A stretch of 64,000 nt of DNA from Neoroseomonas oryzicola (GCF_012163135.1 NZ_JAAVUP010000003.1:90283-154282), one strand, 5' to 3'. Shown: positions 51,444-60,849, counted from the stretch's first letter. Notes: generated by a model not told the origin, from the sequence alone. Numbers and translations are program-made.

Positions 51444-54251
51444 TCACGACATCGCCTCCACCGCATCATCGCAGCGCAGGCACAGCGTCGGATGCCGGGC
51501 CGAGGTGCCGACCTCGGGCAGGACGCGCCAGCAGCGGGCGCATTTGGTGCCCGGCGCGGCGTGGAAGATCGCCACCGGCTCCTCCGCATGGCCCAGCGCG
51601 AAGCCCGAGGTGATGCACACCTCGGCCCAGCCCTCGGCGGGCAGCAGCCCGGCATCGGCCGCCGGCGCGGCGAGCGAGGGCGCGGCCTGCAGGCTCGACC
51701 CGATGGTGCCCGCGACGCGCGCCTTCTCGAGTTCCGCGGTCACGAGGCCGCGCAGTTCGCGCACCCGCGCCCACTTCGCGGCCAGCGCCGCGTCCTTCCA
51801 GCCCTCCGGCACGAAGGGGAAGTCGAGCAGGTGGATGCTGCCCTCCTCGTCCGGGAAGCGGGCAAGCCAGGCTTCCTCGGCGGTGAAGACCAGCACCGGC
51901 GCGAGCCAGGCGCAGAGGCAGCGATGCAGGATGTCGAGCACCGTGCGCGCGGCGCGCCGGCGCAGGCTGTCCGGCCGGTCGCAGTAGAGCGCGTCCTTGC
52001 GGATGTCGAAGTAGAAGGCCGAGAGGTCGGCGGCGCAGAAATTGTGGATCTCGGGGTAGACGCCGTTCCAGGCGAAGCGCGCATCCGAATGCGGATCGGC
52101 CGCGGCGCGGATCTTCGCGTCGAGCTCGGTCACGCGGTGCAGCACCCAGCGCTCGAGCTCGGGCAGTTCCGCGTAGGGCACCATCTCGGCGTCGGTGAAG
52201 CCCTCGAGGCTGCCGAGCAGCCAGCGCAGCGTGTTGCGGATGCGGCGGTAGAGCTCCGCCTGCTGCTTCAGGATTTCCGGCCCGATGCGCAAGTCGAGCG
52301 CGGTGTCGGAGTTCATCACCCACAGGCGCAGGATGTCCGCGCCGTACTGCTTCATCACGTCCTGGGGCGCGGTGACGTTGCCCAGGGACTTCGACATCTT
52401 GCGCCCCTGCTCGTCGAGCACGAAGCCATGCGTCAGCACCGCCTTGAAGGGTGCGACGCCATTGGTGCCGACGGATTCCAGCAGCGAGGAATGGAACCAG
52501 CCGCGATGCTGGTCGGAGCCTTCCAGGTACAGGTCCGCCGGGAAGGGCAGCCCGCGCGGCGGGAGGACGAAGGCGTGGGTGCTCCCGCTCTCGAACCACA
52601 CGTCGACGATGTCCATCACCTGCTCGTACAGCGCAGGGTCGCGGTCGGGACCGAGGAAGCGCGCGGCGGCACCCGGCTTGTACCAGGCGTCGGCACCTTC
52701 GGCTGTGAAGGCCGCGATGACGCGCTCGATGATGGCGGGATCGCGCAGTGGCTCGCCCGACTGCTTCGAGACGAAGACCGGGATCGGCACGCCCCAGGCG
52801 CGCTGGCGGGAGATGCACCAGTCCGGGCGCGCGGCGACCATCGACCCGATGCGGTTGCGCCCGGCATCGGGGACGAAATAGGTCGCGTCGATCGCCGCCA
52901 GCGCCTTGGTGCGGATCTGGTTGCCGTCGTCCATGGCGATGAACCACTGCGGCGTGGCGCGGAAGATCACCGGCTTCTTGGACCGCCAGGAATGCGGGTA
53001 GGAGTGGGTGAGCTTGCCCGTCGCCGCCAAGGTGCCGACCGCGCGCATCGCGTCGTAGACGGCGGTGTGCGCCTTGAAGACGTGCAGCCCCTCGAAGCCC
53101 GGCGCGTGGTGGGTGAAGGTGCCGTCGTCGTTCACCGTCTCGGGGATCGGCAGGCCGAACTGGCGGCCGAGGTTGAAGTCGTCCTCGCCATGGCCGGGCG
53201 CGATGTGCACGAAGCCGGTGCCGGCTTCGGTGGTGACGAAGGCGCCGGGCAGCAGCGGCACCTCGAAATCGTAGCCATGGCCGTGCAGCGGATGCACCGC
53301 GATCGCGCCGGCGAGCTCCGCACCCTTCAGCACGCGCTTGACGGTATGCGCGCCGATGCCCGCGTCCTTCTCGAAGCCCGGCAGCAGCGGCAGGGCGACG
53401 AGCAGCCGGTCGCCGACCTTGAGCAGCGAGGTCTCGCTCACGCCCTCGACATGCACGAGCGCGTAGTCGATCTCCTCGCCGTAGGCGACGGCGCGGTTGC
53501 CCGGCATGGTCCAGGGCGTGGTGGTCCAGATCACCACATCGGCGCCGACCAGGTCCTCGGCACCCGCCGACAGCAGGCGGAACTTCGCGTGCAGCGTCGG
53601 GCTGACATGGTCGTGGTATTCGATCTCGGCCTCGGCCAGCGCGGTCTTTTCGACCGGGGACCACATGACCGGGCGCAGGCCGCGATAGAGCGAGCCGTTC
53701 AGCAGGAACTTGCCGATCTCGCCGGCGATCGCGGCTTCCGACGCGAAGTCCATCGTCGCGTAGCGGTCGGGCCAGTCGCCGGCGACGCCGAGGCGCTGGA
53801 ATTCATCCGACTGCACGCCGAGCCAATGCGTCGCGTAGGCGCGGCATTCCGCGCGGAAGTCGAGGACCGGGACGGCGTCCTTGTCCTTGCCCTTGGCGCG
53901 GTATTCCTCCTCGACCTTCCATTCGATCGGCAGGCCGTGGCAGTCCCAGCCCGGGACGTAGTTGGCGTCGTAGCCCGCCATCTGCCCCGCGCGGTTGATG
54001 ACGTCCTTCAGGATCTTGTTGAGCGCGTGCCCGATATGGAGGTTGCCGTTCGCATAGGGCGGGCCGTCATGCAGGACGAAGGTCTCGCGGCCCTTCGACT
54101 GTTCGCGCAGCCGGTCCCAGATCTTCAGCCGCGCCCAGCGCTCGAGCATGGCGGGCTCGCGCTTCGGCAGGTCGCCGCGCATCGGGAAGGGCGTCTTGGG
54201 CAGGAAGACGGTGCCGCGGTAGTCGCGGGCCTCGGCGGGGCTGTCGGTCAT
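51444..54251 (-). CDS. ileS: Isoleucyl-tRNA synthetase
   Basis: The 935-residue class I synthetase carries the HIGH signature in PPYANGNLHIGHALN (residues 72-75), the editing domain (TTTPWTMPGNRAVAYG; GTGFVHIAPGHGEDDF) and KMSKSLGNV. The C-terminal zinc finger KCARCWRVLPEVG ... LCLRCDDA is also present, so it is the bacterial (ileS1) type. All catalytic parts are intact. The start MTDSPAEARDYRGTVFLPKT matches the family. It is upstream of lspA, the classical ribF-ileS-lspA order, but here ribF lies 3.6 kb upstream. Confidence 0.98.
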   Translation of the reverse strand: MTDSPAEARDYRGTVFLPKTPFPMRGDLPKREPAMLERWARLKIWDRLREQSKGRETFVLHDGPPYANGNLHIGHALNKILKDVINRAGQMAGYDANYVPGWDCHGLPIEWKVEEEYRAKGKDKDAVPVLDFRAECRAYATHWLGVQSDEFQRLGVAGDWPDRYATMDFASEAAIAGEIGKFLLNGSLYRGLRPVMWSPVEKTALAEAEIEYHDHVSPTLHAKFRLLSAGAEDLVGADVVIWTTTPWTMPGNRAVAYGEEIDYALVHVEGVSETSLLKVGDRLLVALPLLPGFEKDAGIGAHTVKRVLKGAELAGAIAVHPLHGHGYDFEVPLLPGAFVTTEAGTGFVHIAPGHGEDDFNLGRQFGLPIPETVNDDGTFTHHAPGFEGLHVFKAHTAVYDAMRAVGTLAATGKLTHSYPHSWRSKKPVIFRATPQWFIAMDDGNQIRTKALAAIDATYFVPDAGRNRIGSMVAARPDWCISRQRAWGVPIPVFVSKQSGEPLRDPAIIERVIAAFTAEGADAWYKPGAAARFLGPDRDPALYEQVMDIVDVWFESGSTHAFVLPPRGLPFPADLYLEGSDQHRGWFHSSLLESVGTNGVAPFKAVLTHGFVLDEQGRKMSKSLGNVTAPQDVMKQYGADILRLWVMNSDTALDLRIGPEILKQQAELYRRIRNTLRWLLGSLEGFTDAEMVPYAELPELERWVLHRVTELDAKIRAAADPHSDARFAWNGVYPEIHNFCAADLSAFYFDIRKDALYCDRPDSLRRRAARTVLDILHRCLCAWLAPVLVFTAEEAWLARFPDEEGSIHLLDFPFVPEGWKDAALAAKWARVRELRGLVTAELEKARVAGTIGSSLQAAPSLAAPAADAGLLPAEGWAEVCITSGFALGHAEEPVAIFHAAPGTKCARCWRVLPEVGTSARHPTLCLRCDDAVEAMS

Positions 54252-54331
54252 CGGTGCCTGTCTCGGGCCGCCGGCCGCGGGTCGTGGCGGTCAGGGCGGC
54301 GGTTCATCGGTTGCGCGCGCGGACGGGGTTA

Positions 54332-54355
54332 CCCGGCCCTCACCCGAGGGCCGGG
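54332..54355. terminator. Hairpin between hxlR and ileS
   Basis: CCCGGCCCTC and GAGGGCCGGG are perfect 10-bp arms around ACCC. It lies in the 168-base spacer downstream of the HxlR gene and upstream of ileS, so it could end hxlR transcription or attenuate ileS. I looked for T-box elements and saw none. Confidence 0.5.
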
Positions 54356-54419
54356 ACGGTAATTCGCCGATGCGCAACCCGGACCATGGCAGGCTTATGG
54401 GGAGGGGGGGTGCCCAGCG

Positions 54420-54797
54420 TCAAGCCGCCGCGGGGGCGGCGTCCAGGGCCGCCGGGGCGGCGAACAGCGCGGCGTTCGCGTCGCCCCATGCCTTCAGCGC
54501 CATGATCACCGGCCTGAGGCTGCGCCCGCGGTCGGTCAGGCTGTATTCCACCCGCGGCGGCACCTCGGCGAACACCTTGCGGGCGAGAAGCCCGTCGGCC
54601 TCGAGCTCCCGCAACTGGTTGGTCAGCATGCGCTGGGTGACCGAGGGCAGCTTCCGCCGGATCTCGTTGAAGCGCAGCGTGCCGTCCAGCAGGTGGTAGA
54701 GCACCACGCCCTTCCACTTCCCGTCGATGAGGCCGAGCGTCGCCTCGACCGCGCAGCCCGGGCTGCAGTCCAGCCGGCTGTGACGCATCCGCGGCAT
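54420..54797 (-). CDS. HxlR family transcriptional regulator
   Basis: This 125-residue winged-helix regulator has [65 protein letters not shown], the HxlR core with a redox-capable Cys pair (Cys11, Cys15), and [15 protein letters not shown]. HxlR proteins of this type respond to reactive aldehydes, quinones or oxidants. It is divergent from a zinc-type alcohol dehydrogenase gene, the common arrangement in which it represses that gene. AGGA precedes ATG 54797. The Ala/Pro-rich tail is variable. Confidence 0.93.
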   Translation of the reverse strand: MPRMRHSRLDCSPGCAVEATLGLIDGKWKGVVLYHLLDGTLRFNEIRRKLPSVTQRMLTNQLRELEADGLLARKVFAEVPPRVEYSLTDRGRSLRPVIMALKAWGDANAALFAAPAALDAAPAAA

Positions 54798-54917
54798 GAT
54801 CGGTATCCTTTTCGACACTATGGGCTGGAATTGTGCATTCTTGCGGCCCTGGCAAGTAGCCCTCAGTTTCGCGGCAAGCAACCGCCCCCGCGCCCCGCGC
54901 GACCAGGAGAATTCCCC

Positions 54918-55937
54918 ATGCGTGCCGTCGGCTACCGCCAGTCCCTGCCCATCACCGATGATGCCGCCCTGCAGGATATTGACCTCCCGCGCCCGGTCCC
55001 GGCCGGCCGCGACCTGCTGGTGCAGGTCAGGGCCGTCTCGGTGAACCCGGTCGACACCAAGGTCCGCAAGCGGGCCCAGCCGGAGGGCGATGCCTGGGCC
55101 GTGCTCGGCTGGGATGCCTCCGGCGTGGTGGTCGAGGTCGGGCCCGAGGCGACCCGCTTCCGCCCCGGCGACGAGGTCTTCTATGCCGGCGCCCTGAACC
55201 GCCCCGGCACCAATGCCGAGTTCCACCTGGTCGACGAACGTATCGTCGGCCACAAGCCGAGGACGCTCAACCACGCCGCCGCAGCCGCCATCCCGCTGAC
55301 GGCGATCACGGCGTGGGAGACGCTGTTCGACCGGCTCGACGTCCGCCGCCCGGTCCCCGGCGCACCGCGCGCGATCCTTGTGATCGGCGGCGCCGGCGGG
55401 GTCGGGTCCATCGCGATCCAACTCGCGCGGCGGCTGACGGACCTCACGGTCATCGCCACCGCCTCGCGGCCCGAGACGCGGCAATGGGCGCTCGACCTCG
55501 GCGCGCACCATGTGGTGGACCACCGCAAGCCGCTCGCCGCCGAGGTCGCGGCTCTCGCCCTCGGCGCGCCGGGCTTCGTCTTCTGCACCACGAACACGGA
55601 CCAGCACTTCGCCGAGATCGCAGCGCTGATCGCCCCGCAGGGCCGCTTCGCCCTGATCGACGACCCGGCCGCGCTCGACATCCTGCCGCTCAAGCGCAAG
55701 AGCGTGTCGACGCATTGGGAATTCATGTTCACCCGGCCCGTCTTCGGCACCGCGGACATCGCCGAGCAGGGCGCGCTGCTCGACGAGGTGGCGCGCCTGA
55801 TCGACGCCGGCACGCTGCGCAGCACGCTGGCCGAGGAATTCGGGCCGATCTCCGCCGCGAACCTGCGCCGCGCCCATGCGCTGATCGAAAGCGGCACGGC
55901 CAAGGGCAAGATCGTGCTGGAGGGCTTCGGCGCCTGA
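54918..55937 (+). CDS. Quinone oxidoreductase / zinc-binding alcohol dehydrogenase family
   Basis: The 339-residue MDR enzyme of the ZADH/QOR subgroup has [44 protein letters not shown], the [19 protein letters not shown] helix and the NADPH motif [19 protein letters not shown]. The catalytic zinc ligands of true alcohol dehydrogenases are missing, so it likely reduces quinones or enals with NADPH. AGGAGA precedes the ATG. It is divergent from hxlR with a 120-base spacer and probably induced by electrophiles through that regulator. Confidence 0.93.
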   Translation: MRAVGYRQSLPITDDAALQDIDLPRPVPAGRDLLVQVRAVSVNPVDTKVRKRAQPEGDAWAVLGWDASGVVVEVGPEATRFRPGDEVFYAGALNRPGTNAEFHLVDERIVGHKPRTLNHAAAAAIPLTAITAWETLFDRLDVRRPVPGAPRAILVIGGAGGVGSIAIQLARRLTDLTVIATASRPETRQWALDLGAHHVVDHRKPLAAEVAALALGAPGFVFCTTNTDQHFAEIAALIAPQGRFALIDDPAALDILPLKRKSVSTHWEFMFTRPVFGTADIAEQGALLDEVARLIDAGTLRSTLAEEFGPISAANLRRAHALIESGTAKGKIVLEGFGA

Positions 55938-55941
55938 CGGG

Positions 55942-56637
55942 TCAGCGCCTCGGGCGCACCAGGCTCGCCTCCGCCTGGGGGCGCGCCAGGGCTGCGATGC
56001 AGTCCTGCGGGCCGTCCAGCCCGGCGACGCCGGCGATGGCGGCGCAGAGCAGCGGCGCGCGGGCCGGCCATTCCTCGAAGGGATGGGGCGCCGCGCCCAT
56101 GGCGAAGCGCGCCCGGCCGGGCGCGTCGATCGCGATTGCCGCTGCGAGGCGCGGGCCGCCGGGGCCGAGGACCTCGGATGCCAGGCCTTCGCCGGTCGCG
56201 GCCAGCACCGCGTCGCCGTAGGGGCCGAAGCCGATCGCCACGACCAGCCCCGCGCCGGCCTGTCCCGTCAGTGCGTCGAGCGCGCCGAACACCTCGGCCA
56301 GCGGCGGGGCGACGCGGCCGGGGCAATCGGCTCCGGGGCGGCCGGCGGGATAGTCGAGCACCGCCGTCTCCTCCCGCAGCAGCGCCTCGACCAGCCGGGC
56401 CTGCAGGCTTTCGGGGACGGTCCCGCCGCGGGGCGTCAGGACCACCGCCGCGGCGTCGCCGGTCTGCCAATCGGTCGGCAGGTCGGCCAGCAGCAGCCTG
56501 GCGCAGCCTGGCGCGCCGCCCGCCCGTTCGGCGGGCTGCACCCAGAGCGAGTCGATGCTGCCGAAGCCCTGCGCCGCCGCGCCGCCGGCGGCGCCGAGCG
56601 CGAGGGCAAGGGCGGCGGATGCCAGGGACCTCGGCAT
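55942..56637 (-). CDS. Secreted protein, paralogue of the 56890-57615 product
   Basis: The 231-residue protein has a signal peptide ([18 protein letters not shown]). The mature part shares with the product at 56890-57615 the elements [64 protein letters not shown] and an LLCAAI region before the end. Four Cys may form disulfides. The overall pattern suggests a periplasmic alpha/beta protein. I do not recognise the family. It is last of three minus-strand genes (57615-55942) and its end is four bases from the convergent dehydrogenase stop. Confidence 0.8.
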   Translation of the reverse strand: MPRSLASAALALALGAAGGAAAQGFGSIDSLWVQPAERAGGAPGCARLLLADLPTDWQTGDAAAVVLTPRGGTVPESLQARLVEALLREETAVLDYPAGRPGADCPGRVAPPLAEVFGALDALTGQAGAGLVVAIGFGPYGDAVLAATGEGLASEVLGPGGPRLAAAIAIDAPGRARFAMGAAPHPFEEWPARAPLLCAAIAGVAGLDGPQDCIAALARPQAEASLVRPRR

Positions 56638-56669
56638 GGCAGGGGTCTCCTTCTGCTGGCCCGGCATGG

Positions 56670-56858
56670 TCAGCGCGGGGCGCCGCACAGCACCGGGGCG
56701 GTGTCGGAGATCGGGTCGGCGATGCAGGGCGGGCGCGGCGCCGCCCGGCTGGGCGGGTCCTCGGGCGTCGTCGCCTGCAGGGCGACCGAGACGAAGGCCG
56801 ACAGGACCGCGACGGCGGCGATGTCGGCGGTGCGCAGGAGCGCGCGGCGGCTGGGCAT
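56670..56858 (-). CDS. 62-aa membrane-anchored protein with two Cys
   Basis: The ATG at 56858 follows GGAGT at eight bases. The protein has basic SRRALLRT, a helix DIAAVAVLSAFVSVALQ that would be an anchor or uncleaved signal, then a Pro-rich tail with two cysteines (PPCIADPISDTAPVLCGAP). It lies in the 32-base and 33-base gaps between the two secreted paralogues, on the same strand. No family is recognised. Longer in-frame extension upstream overlaps the next gene and is rejected. Confidence 0.65.
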   Translation of the reverse strand: MPSRRALLRTADIAAVAVLSAFVSVALQATTPEDPPSRAAPRPPCIADPISDTAPVLCGAPR

Positions 56859-56889
56859 GTCCTTCACTCCTTTCGCGGTGCGGGGGGGG

Positions 56890-57615
56890 TCAGCGGGGCG
56901 CCTCGGCGACCTCGGGCGCGCGGCCGAGCGCGGCGACGCAGAGCGCGGCGGTGCGCAGGCCTTCGGGGCGCTGGGTCTCGGCGGCATCGCCGGCCGCCTG
57001 GCCGAGCGCGCCGCAGAAGCGACGGAGGCGTTCCGGCGCCGCCTCTCGCCGTTCCGACGGGGGGCCGAGGAGGAAGGCCGGCTCGCCATCGGCCATCATC
57101 GCCGCGGCGGCAAAGCGCGGCGCGCCGGGCGGCAGGTGGCGTGCGGCGATCTCTTCGCGCACCACCTGCGTGGCGATGCCGCTCCCCGGTCCGTAGCCCA
57201 GTGCGACGACCAGGCCGGCGCCGGCCCGCCGCGTCGCGTCGAGCAGCGTGAACATCAGGGCGATCGGATCTTCCGGCGGCGCGAGGCGCGAGGTCGCCTC
57301 GGTGTCGCCGTCGCAATGCGTCGGCGCCCCGGCGGCGACTTCCACCACGGCGGCGCGTTCCTCGAGCAACACCGCGACCAGCGCGTCGCGCCGCGGGTCC
57401 CGCAGCGACCAGTCGGTGAGCAACAGCACGGCAGCATCCCCGGGCTGCCAGGTCGACGGGATGTTCATCAGCGCAACGCCGGCGCAGCCAGTCGCATCGG
57501 CGCTCATCGGCGTCGCGACGTACGGCAGCGGCACGAAGCGCGTGTACTCGGTGGCCGCGGCGGGCATGGCGGCCAGACAGCCGGCGGCGAGGGCGGCGCG
57601 GATCAGACGCGACAT
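56890..57615 (-). CDS. Secreted protein, paralogue of the 55942-56637 product
   Basis: The 241-residue protein begins MSRLIRAALAAGCLAAMPAAAT, a Sec signal, with GGAGG seven bases before the ATG. It has GCAGVALMNIPSTWQPGDAAVLLLT, LVAVLLEERAAVVEVAAGAPTHC and [16 protein letters not shown] in the same order as its paralogue, and similar Cys placement. The GxGPxxG element recalls a nucleophile-elbow or nucleotide loop, but no full catalytic set is seen. It is the first gene of a three-gene unit of exported products downstream of ribF (198-base gap). Confidence 0.8.
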   Translation of the reverse strand: MSRLIRAALAAGCLAAMPAAATEYTRFVPLPYVATPMSADATGCAGVALMNIPSTWQPGDAAVLLLTDWSLRDPRRDALVAVLLEERAAVVEVAAGAPTHCDGDTEATSRLAPPEDPIALMFTLLDATRRAGAGLVVALGYGPGSGIATQVVREEIAARHLPPGAPRFAAAAMMADGEPAFLLGPPSERREAAPERLRRFCGALGQAAGDAAETQRPEGLRTAALCVAALGRAPEVAEAPR

Positions 57616-57812
57616 GGGAACCTCCTTTCGGGCTGGTCGGTGGGCGGCGCGGACCCGGGTCCCGGGCAGGGGTCTTCCCCGCAGGCGGGATGGAACGCGC
57701 GCAGCCGCCGCCAAGTCCCGAAGGCGGGCCGAAATTTCCCTGAAGGCGCCTGAAGTCCGTCGCGCGTCAGCCGCGACGGCGCGCGCGGCGGGTCAGCCCG
57801 CCGGCGCGGAGG

Positions 57813-58730
57813 TCAGCCCAGCGCCGCCTTCGCGTCCTCGACGTCCTGCGCGATCGCGGCCTTGAGCTCCTCGAGCCCCGCGAACTTCGCGTCGGGGCGG
57901 AGGAAATGGACGAGGCGGACGCCGATCTCCTGGCCGTAGAGGTCGCCGGCATAGTCGAAGATGAAGGTCTCGAGCCGCGTCTTGGGATCGCCGCCCAGAG
58001 TCGGGCGGCGGCCGACATTCGCGACCCCCTTGGCCACGCTGCCGTCGGGCAGCGCGACGGTCACGGCATAGACGCCGCGCGCGGGTTCGAGGTGGCGGCC
58101 GATCCACATGTTCGCGGTCGGCCAGCCCAGCACCCGGCCGAGCTTGTCGCCGTGCACCACCGTGCCGCGGATCTCCCATGGCCGGCCGAGCCGTTCCGCC
58201 GCGCGGTCGGGATAGCCGTCCTGCAGCAGCCGGCGGATGCGGGTGGAGGAGATCGCCTCCCCGCCGAATTGCACCGGCGGGACGATGGACAGGCCCATGC
58301 CGCGCGCCTCGGCTTCGCGGGCGAGGAAGGCGACGTCGCCGCCGCGGCGGTGGCCGAAGGCGAAGTCCGGGCCGCAGGCCAGGTGCTTCGCGCCGAGGCC
58401 GCGATGCAGCACCTGCTCGACGAAGTCCTCGGCCGACATGGCGGCGAAGGTGTCGTCGAAGGGCAGGGCGACGACATGGGCCGCGCCGGCGGCGGTCAGC
58501 GCGGCGGCCTTGGCGGGCAGCAGGGTGAGGCGGAAGGGCGGGTCGTCGGGGCGGAAATGCTCGCGCGGGTGCGGCTCGAAGGTCAGGGCGGCGAGCGGCA
58601 GGTCGGGGCGCGCGGCGTGGGCGGCGCGCAGCACGGCGACATGGCCCAGGTGGACGCCGTCGAAATTGCCCAGCGCGATCGTGGCGCCGCGGGCCTCGCG
58701 CGGGACGTCGCGCCAGGAGGTGATGATCAT
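57813..58730 (-). CDS. ribF: Bifunctional riboflavin kinase / FAD synthetase
   Basis: The 305-residue enzyme phosphorylates riboflavin to FMN and adenylates FMN to FAD. The N-terminal FMN adenylyltransferase domain has TIALGNFDGVHLGHVAVLR and ACGPDFAFGHRRGGD, and ISSTRIRRLL. The C-terminal flavokinase domain has GRVLGWPTANM and GVYAVTVALPDGSVAKGVANVGRRPT and LETFIFDYAGDLYGQEI. The ATG at 58730 gives MIITSWRDV; the long upstream frame is noise. No FMN riboswitch was found in the 320-base region before it. The classical neighbour ileS is 3.6 kb downstream, after an interrupting block. Confidence 0.96.
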   Translation of the reverse strand: MIITSWRDVPREARGATIALGNFDGVHLGHVAVLRAAHAARPDLPLAALTFEPHPREHFRPDDPPFRLTLLPAKAAALTAAGAAHVVALPFDDTFAAMSAEDFVEQVLHRGLGAKHLACGPDFAFGHRRGGDVAFLAREAEARGMGLSIVPPVQFGGEAISSTRIRRLLQDGYPDRAAERLGRPWEIRGTVVHGDKLGRVLGWPTANMWIGRHLEPARGVYAVTVALPDGSVAKGVANVGRRPTLGGDPKTRLETFIFDYAGDLYGQEIGVRLVHFLRPDAKFAGLEELKAAIAQDVEDAKAALG

Positions 58731-59051
58731 GGCGCGGATGTAGCCGAAGGGCGGGGGCGGATGAACCTCCCACCCGCGACGCCGCTTTCCCTTCCTTCGA
58801 TGCGCGGCGATGCCGGCGACGACGGGGTGAAGCCCGGGACGCGCACCCTCGAGGCCGCCGGGGCGTCCACGCAGACATCGCGTGAGGAGATGGCTGTTGC
58901 GCTTCCATGATCGCGCGGGACGCGATCGAACAACCGCCTTGGTCACCTCCAATTGAATGGCAACGTACATCCTCGCGCGCCATGATCATTGGTGCCGGCC
59001 GACGCGGCGACATCGCAGGACTGATGTTCTGCGAAGGGAGGATTGCGCGCC
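58731..59051. other. Spacer upstream of ribF and a small membrane-protein gene
   Basis: This divergent 321-base spacer is gene-free. GC drops at 58940-58990 (CAATTGAATGGCAACGTAC), where promoters may lie, but none is convincing. The RFN (FMN riboswitch) landmarks were looked for and not seen. Confidence 0.4.
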
Positions 59052-59432
59052 GTGCTCTCGTTGCTGACCTGGCTCTTGCGAACTTCGGCGGTGGTATTTG
59101 CCGTGTTGGGCGGAGCAGCCCTCTGGGAGGCCGCCCCGCCCGGGGTCGTCGAGTTCCGGTCCGCGCTGCGCGCCAGCAGCGAATGCCGGCTGCGGGCGCT
59201 GACCAGGAGCTACCACGCCTTCGACTGGATGCAGCGCCAGCAGCAGCAGCTGGCGCGGTGCCCACCCCCTCCCCGCTTCGACTGGGACAGGGACATGCGC
59301 ACGAGCAGCCTGCTCCTCCTCACCCTGTCATTGAATGTCCTGGTGCTGTCCGAGATCGCGGCGGCCAGCGTGCGGCGGCGGCGGCTGACCGAGGAGATCA
59401 TCGATGGCCTTGAAGGACACCACAGCGTTTGA
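59052..59432 (+). CDS. Small two-helix membrane protein (126 aa)
   Basis: The protein starts at a GTG (59052) ten bases after GGGAGG; a TTG at 59043 is an alternative. Residues 1-28 form a hydrophobic helix (LSLLTWLLRTSAVVFAVLGGAALW). A polar central part has SSECRLRALTRSYHAFDWMQRQQQQLARC, and a second helix follows near residues 88-105 (LLLLTLSLNVLVLSEIAAAS). A cytoplasmic tail RRRRLTEEIIDGLEGHHSV ends it. The central part between two Cys residues is likely periplasmic. I do not recognise the family. Confidence 0.65.
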   Translation: MLSLLTWLLRTSAVVFAVLGGAALWEAAPPGVVEFRSALRASSECRLRALTRSYHAFDWMQRQQQQLARCPPPPRFDWDRDMRTSSLLLLTLSLNVLVLSEIAAASVRRRRLTEEIIDGLEGHHSV

Positions 59433-60309
59433 GCTCGGTCGCGGCCGCCCGGCACGCGCGCAAGGCTGCGCGCGGCGGTGCCGGCGATCGCGGACGGCGC
59501 GGCAGGCCCGGCCCCGAGGTGACGGAGCCTGGCTCCCGCGGCATGGCGGCGCTGGTGAACGATCACGATCGGACGGGCGGTGCACGGTGCCGCGCCCGAC
59601 GGCCTGGACGAGGCTCGGATGTCCCGGCGCCGCCTTCGTCGCGGGCGGGCGGAGGCGATCCGGCTCCTTGGGATGCCGGAACGGATGCACGCGAAAGTTT
59701 TACTCGACCAGGGATGCACCACCATGACGTGCAGACCTATAACGCCGATCCGGCCGGACCCGACAAGTGGCGCGCTCCTCCGGCCGCGTCGCGTGAGGCT
59801 GCTCCCCAACGCGGCCTCGCGCAGGCTTCCCCGCTGGGCCGGGCGGCGGAGAAGCTACGGATTCCGCTCCGTGACGATGTCGCGGAGCCGCACCAGGATG
59901 CCGGGCGCGGTGCGCATGCACCCTCGCGCCCCGGCGACCGAGCGCCCGTCGAGCCTGGGCCCGCTGCGTCGGCAGCGGTGAGCGGAGGTTCCTCGGCGGG
60001 ACAGGTTCAGGCGCTGCTCGCCTCGGCGCCGGGACCCCCCAAGGGGCCGGCCCAGGCGGCCCCGCATCGCGACCTGCGCCCGGCAGACCCGCCCAGGACG
60101 CGATGTCGCCGGGCCGTCGACGGTCAGGGATGGTGTCGCGGGTACCCGGGGCGGTTCGGCGCGCGGGTCACCGGGGCGGACCGGATCCGCGCTGCGACGA
60201 GGGCGATCGGACGGAGGCTTCCATCGTCATCGCGACGGATGGCGGCGCGCCCTCCGGCCTCGGAAGCAGATGGGCCGGGGGGAGAAGTTCGCTCCTCCCC
60301 GGCCTTCCG
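59433..60309. other. Long spacer without a convincing gene
   Basis: These 877 bases contain only Arg/Pro/Ala-rich open frames of the kind produced by chance in GC-rich DNA; none has a recognisable domain. A frame at 59404-59727 begins with a good GAGGAG-ATG arrangement but turns into Arg-rich sequence after 12 codons. A less GC-rich patch at 59690-59760 could be regulatory. The hairpin at 60273-60304 marks the end of grpE. The region may be a decayed gene or hold an RNA; I cannot tell. Confidence 0.45.
60273..60304 (-). terminator. Hairpin downstream of grpE
   Basis: GGCCGGGGGGAG (60273-60284) and CTCCTCCCCGGCC (60292-60304) pair with one bulge around AAGTTCG. It lies five bases beyond the grpE stop and shares GGGGGGAGAAGTTC with the hairpin at 9428. 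Confidence 0.55.
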
Positions 60310-60849
60310 TCACTTCCCGACGACGACCATCGCCGGCTTCAGCAGCCGGCCGTTCAGCGTCCAGGCCGGCGTCCAGCAGGCGGTCACGGTGCCCGGCAGG
60401 GTGCCTTCCGGGGCCGGCTGTTCGGCCATGGCCTGGTGCATCTCGGGGTCGAAGGGCTTGCCGGTCGGGTTCTCCGACTTCACGCCGTTGCGCTCGAGGA
60501 TGCCGAGGAAGGAGCGTTCCACCCCTTCGATGCCGTCGCGGATCTTGGTCAGCACCTCGGGCTCGTTGGCCTGCTTGCCGGGCAGGGCCTCGATGCCGCG
60601 GCGGAGATTCTCGGCGGCCTCGACCACGTCGCGGGCGAATTTCTGAGTGGCGTAGGCGCGGGCTTCCTGCACCTCGCGCGCCGTGCGGGTGCGCAGGTTC
60701 TGCATCTCGGCCTCGGCGCGGAGCCACTTGTCCTTGAGGGTGGCGACCTCGGCCTCGAGGGCGGCGATGCGGTCCTCAGGGGTGGGTTCGGGGGCGGTGT
60801 CGGGGGTGGCGGCGGCCTCTTCGGGCTGCGGTTCCGGCTTGTCGGTCAT
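60310..60849 (-). CDS. grpE: GrpE nucleotide-exchange factor
   Basis: The 179-residue cochaperone releases ADP from DnaK. After an acidic Pro/Glu N-terminus comes a long coiled coil (EDRIAALEAEVATLKDKWLRAEAEMQNLRTRTAREV), then the helical bundle with FARDVVEAAENLRRGIEAL and the C-terminal beta-wing FDPEMHQAMAEQPAPEGT and LNGRLLKPAMVVVGK. The family signature is complete. No dnaK, dnaJ or hrcA is in the window. The spacer upstream is 92 bases and the promoter is not obvious. Confidence 0.96.
   Translation of the reverse strand: MTDKPEPQPEEAAATPDTAPEPTPEDRIAALEAEVATLKDKWLRAEAEMQNLRTRTAREVQEARAYATQKFARDVVEAAENLRRGIEALPGKQANEPEVLTKIRDGIEGVERSFLGILERNGVKSENPTGKPFDPEMHQAMAEQPAPEGTLPGTVTACWTPAWTLNGRLLKPAMVVVGK

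Noticed and set aside
50847..54362. 1171-codon plus-strand open frame opposite lspA and ileS
   Set aside because: It is the antisense shadow of ileS and lspA; its translation is His/Arg/Gly-rich without domains, while ileS has every signature.
54252..54419. T-box leader upstream of ileS
   Set aside because: Only a simple 10-bp hairpin is present; no specifier loop or T-box sequence was seen.
58731..59051. FMN riboswitch upstream of ribF
   Set aside because: The conserved RFN stem landmarks were not found in the spacer.
59404..59727. 107-codon ORF with a good GAGGAG before its ATG
   Set aside because: After 12 codons it becomes Arg-rich sequence typical of chance frames, and the GAGGAG is also coding sequence of the upstream gene.
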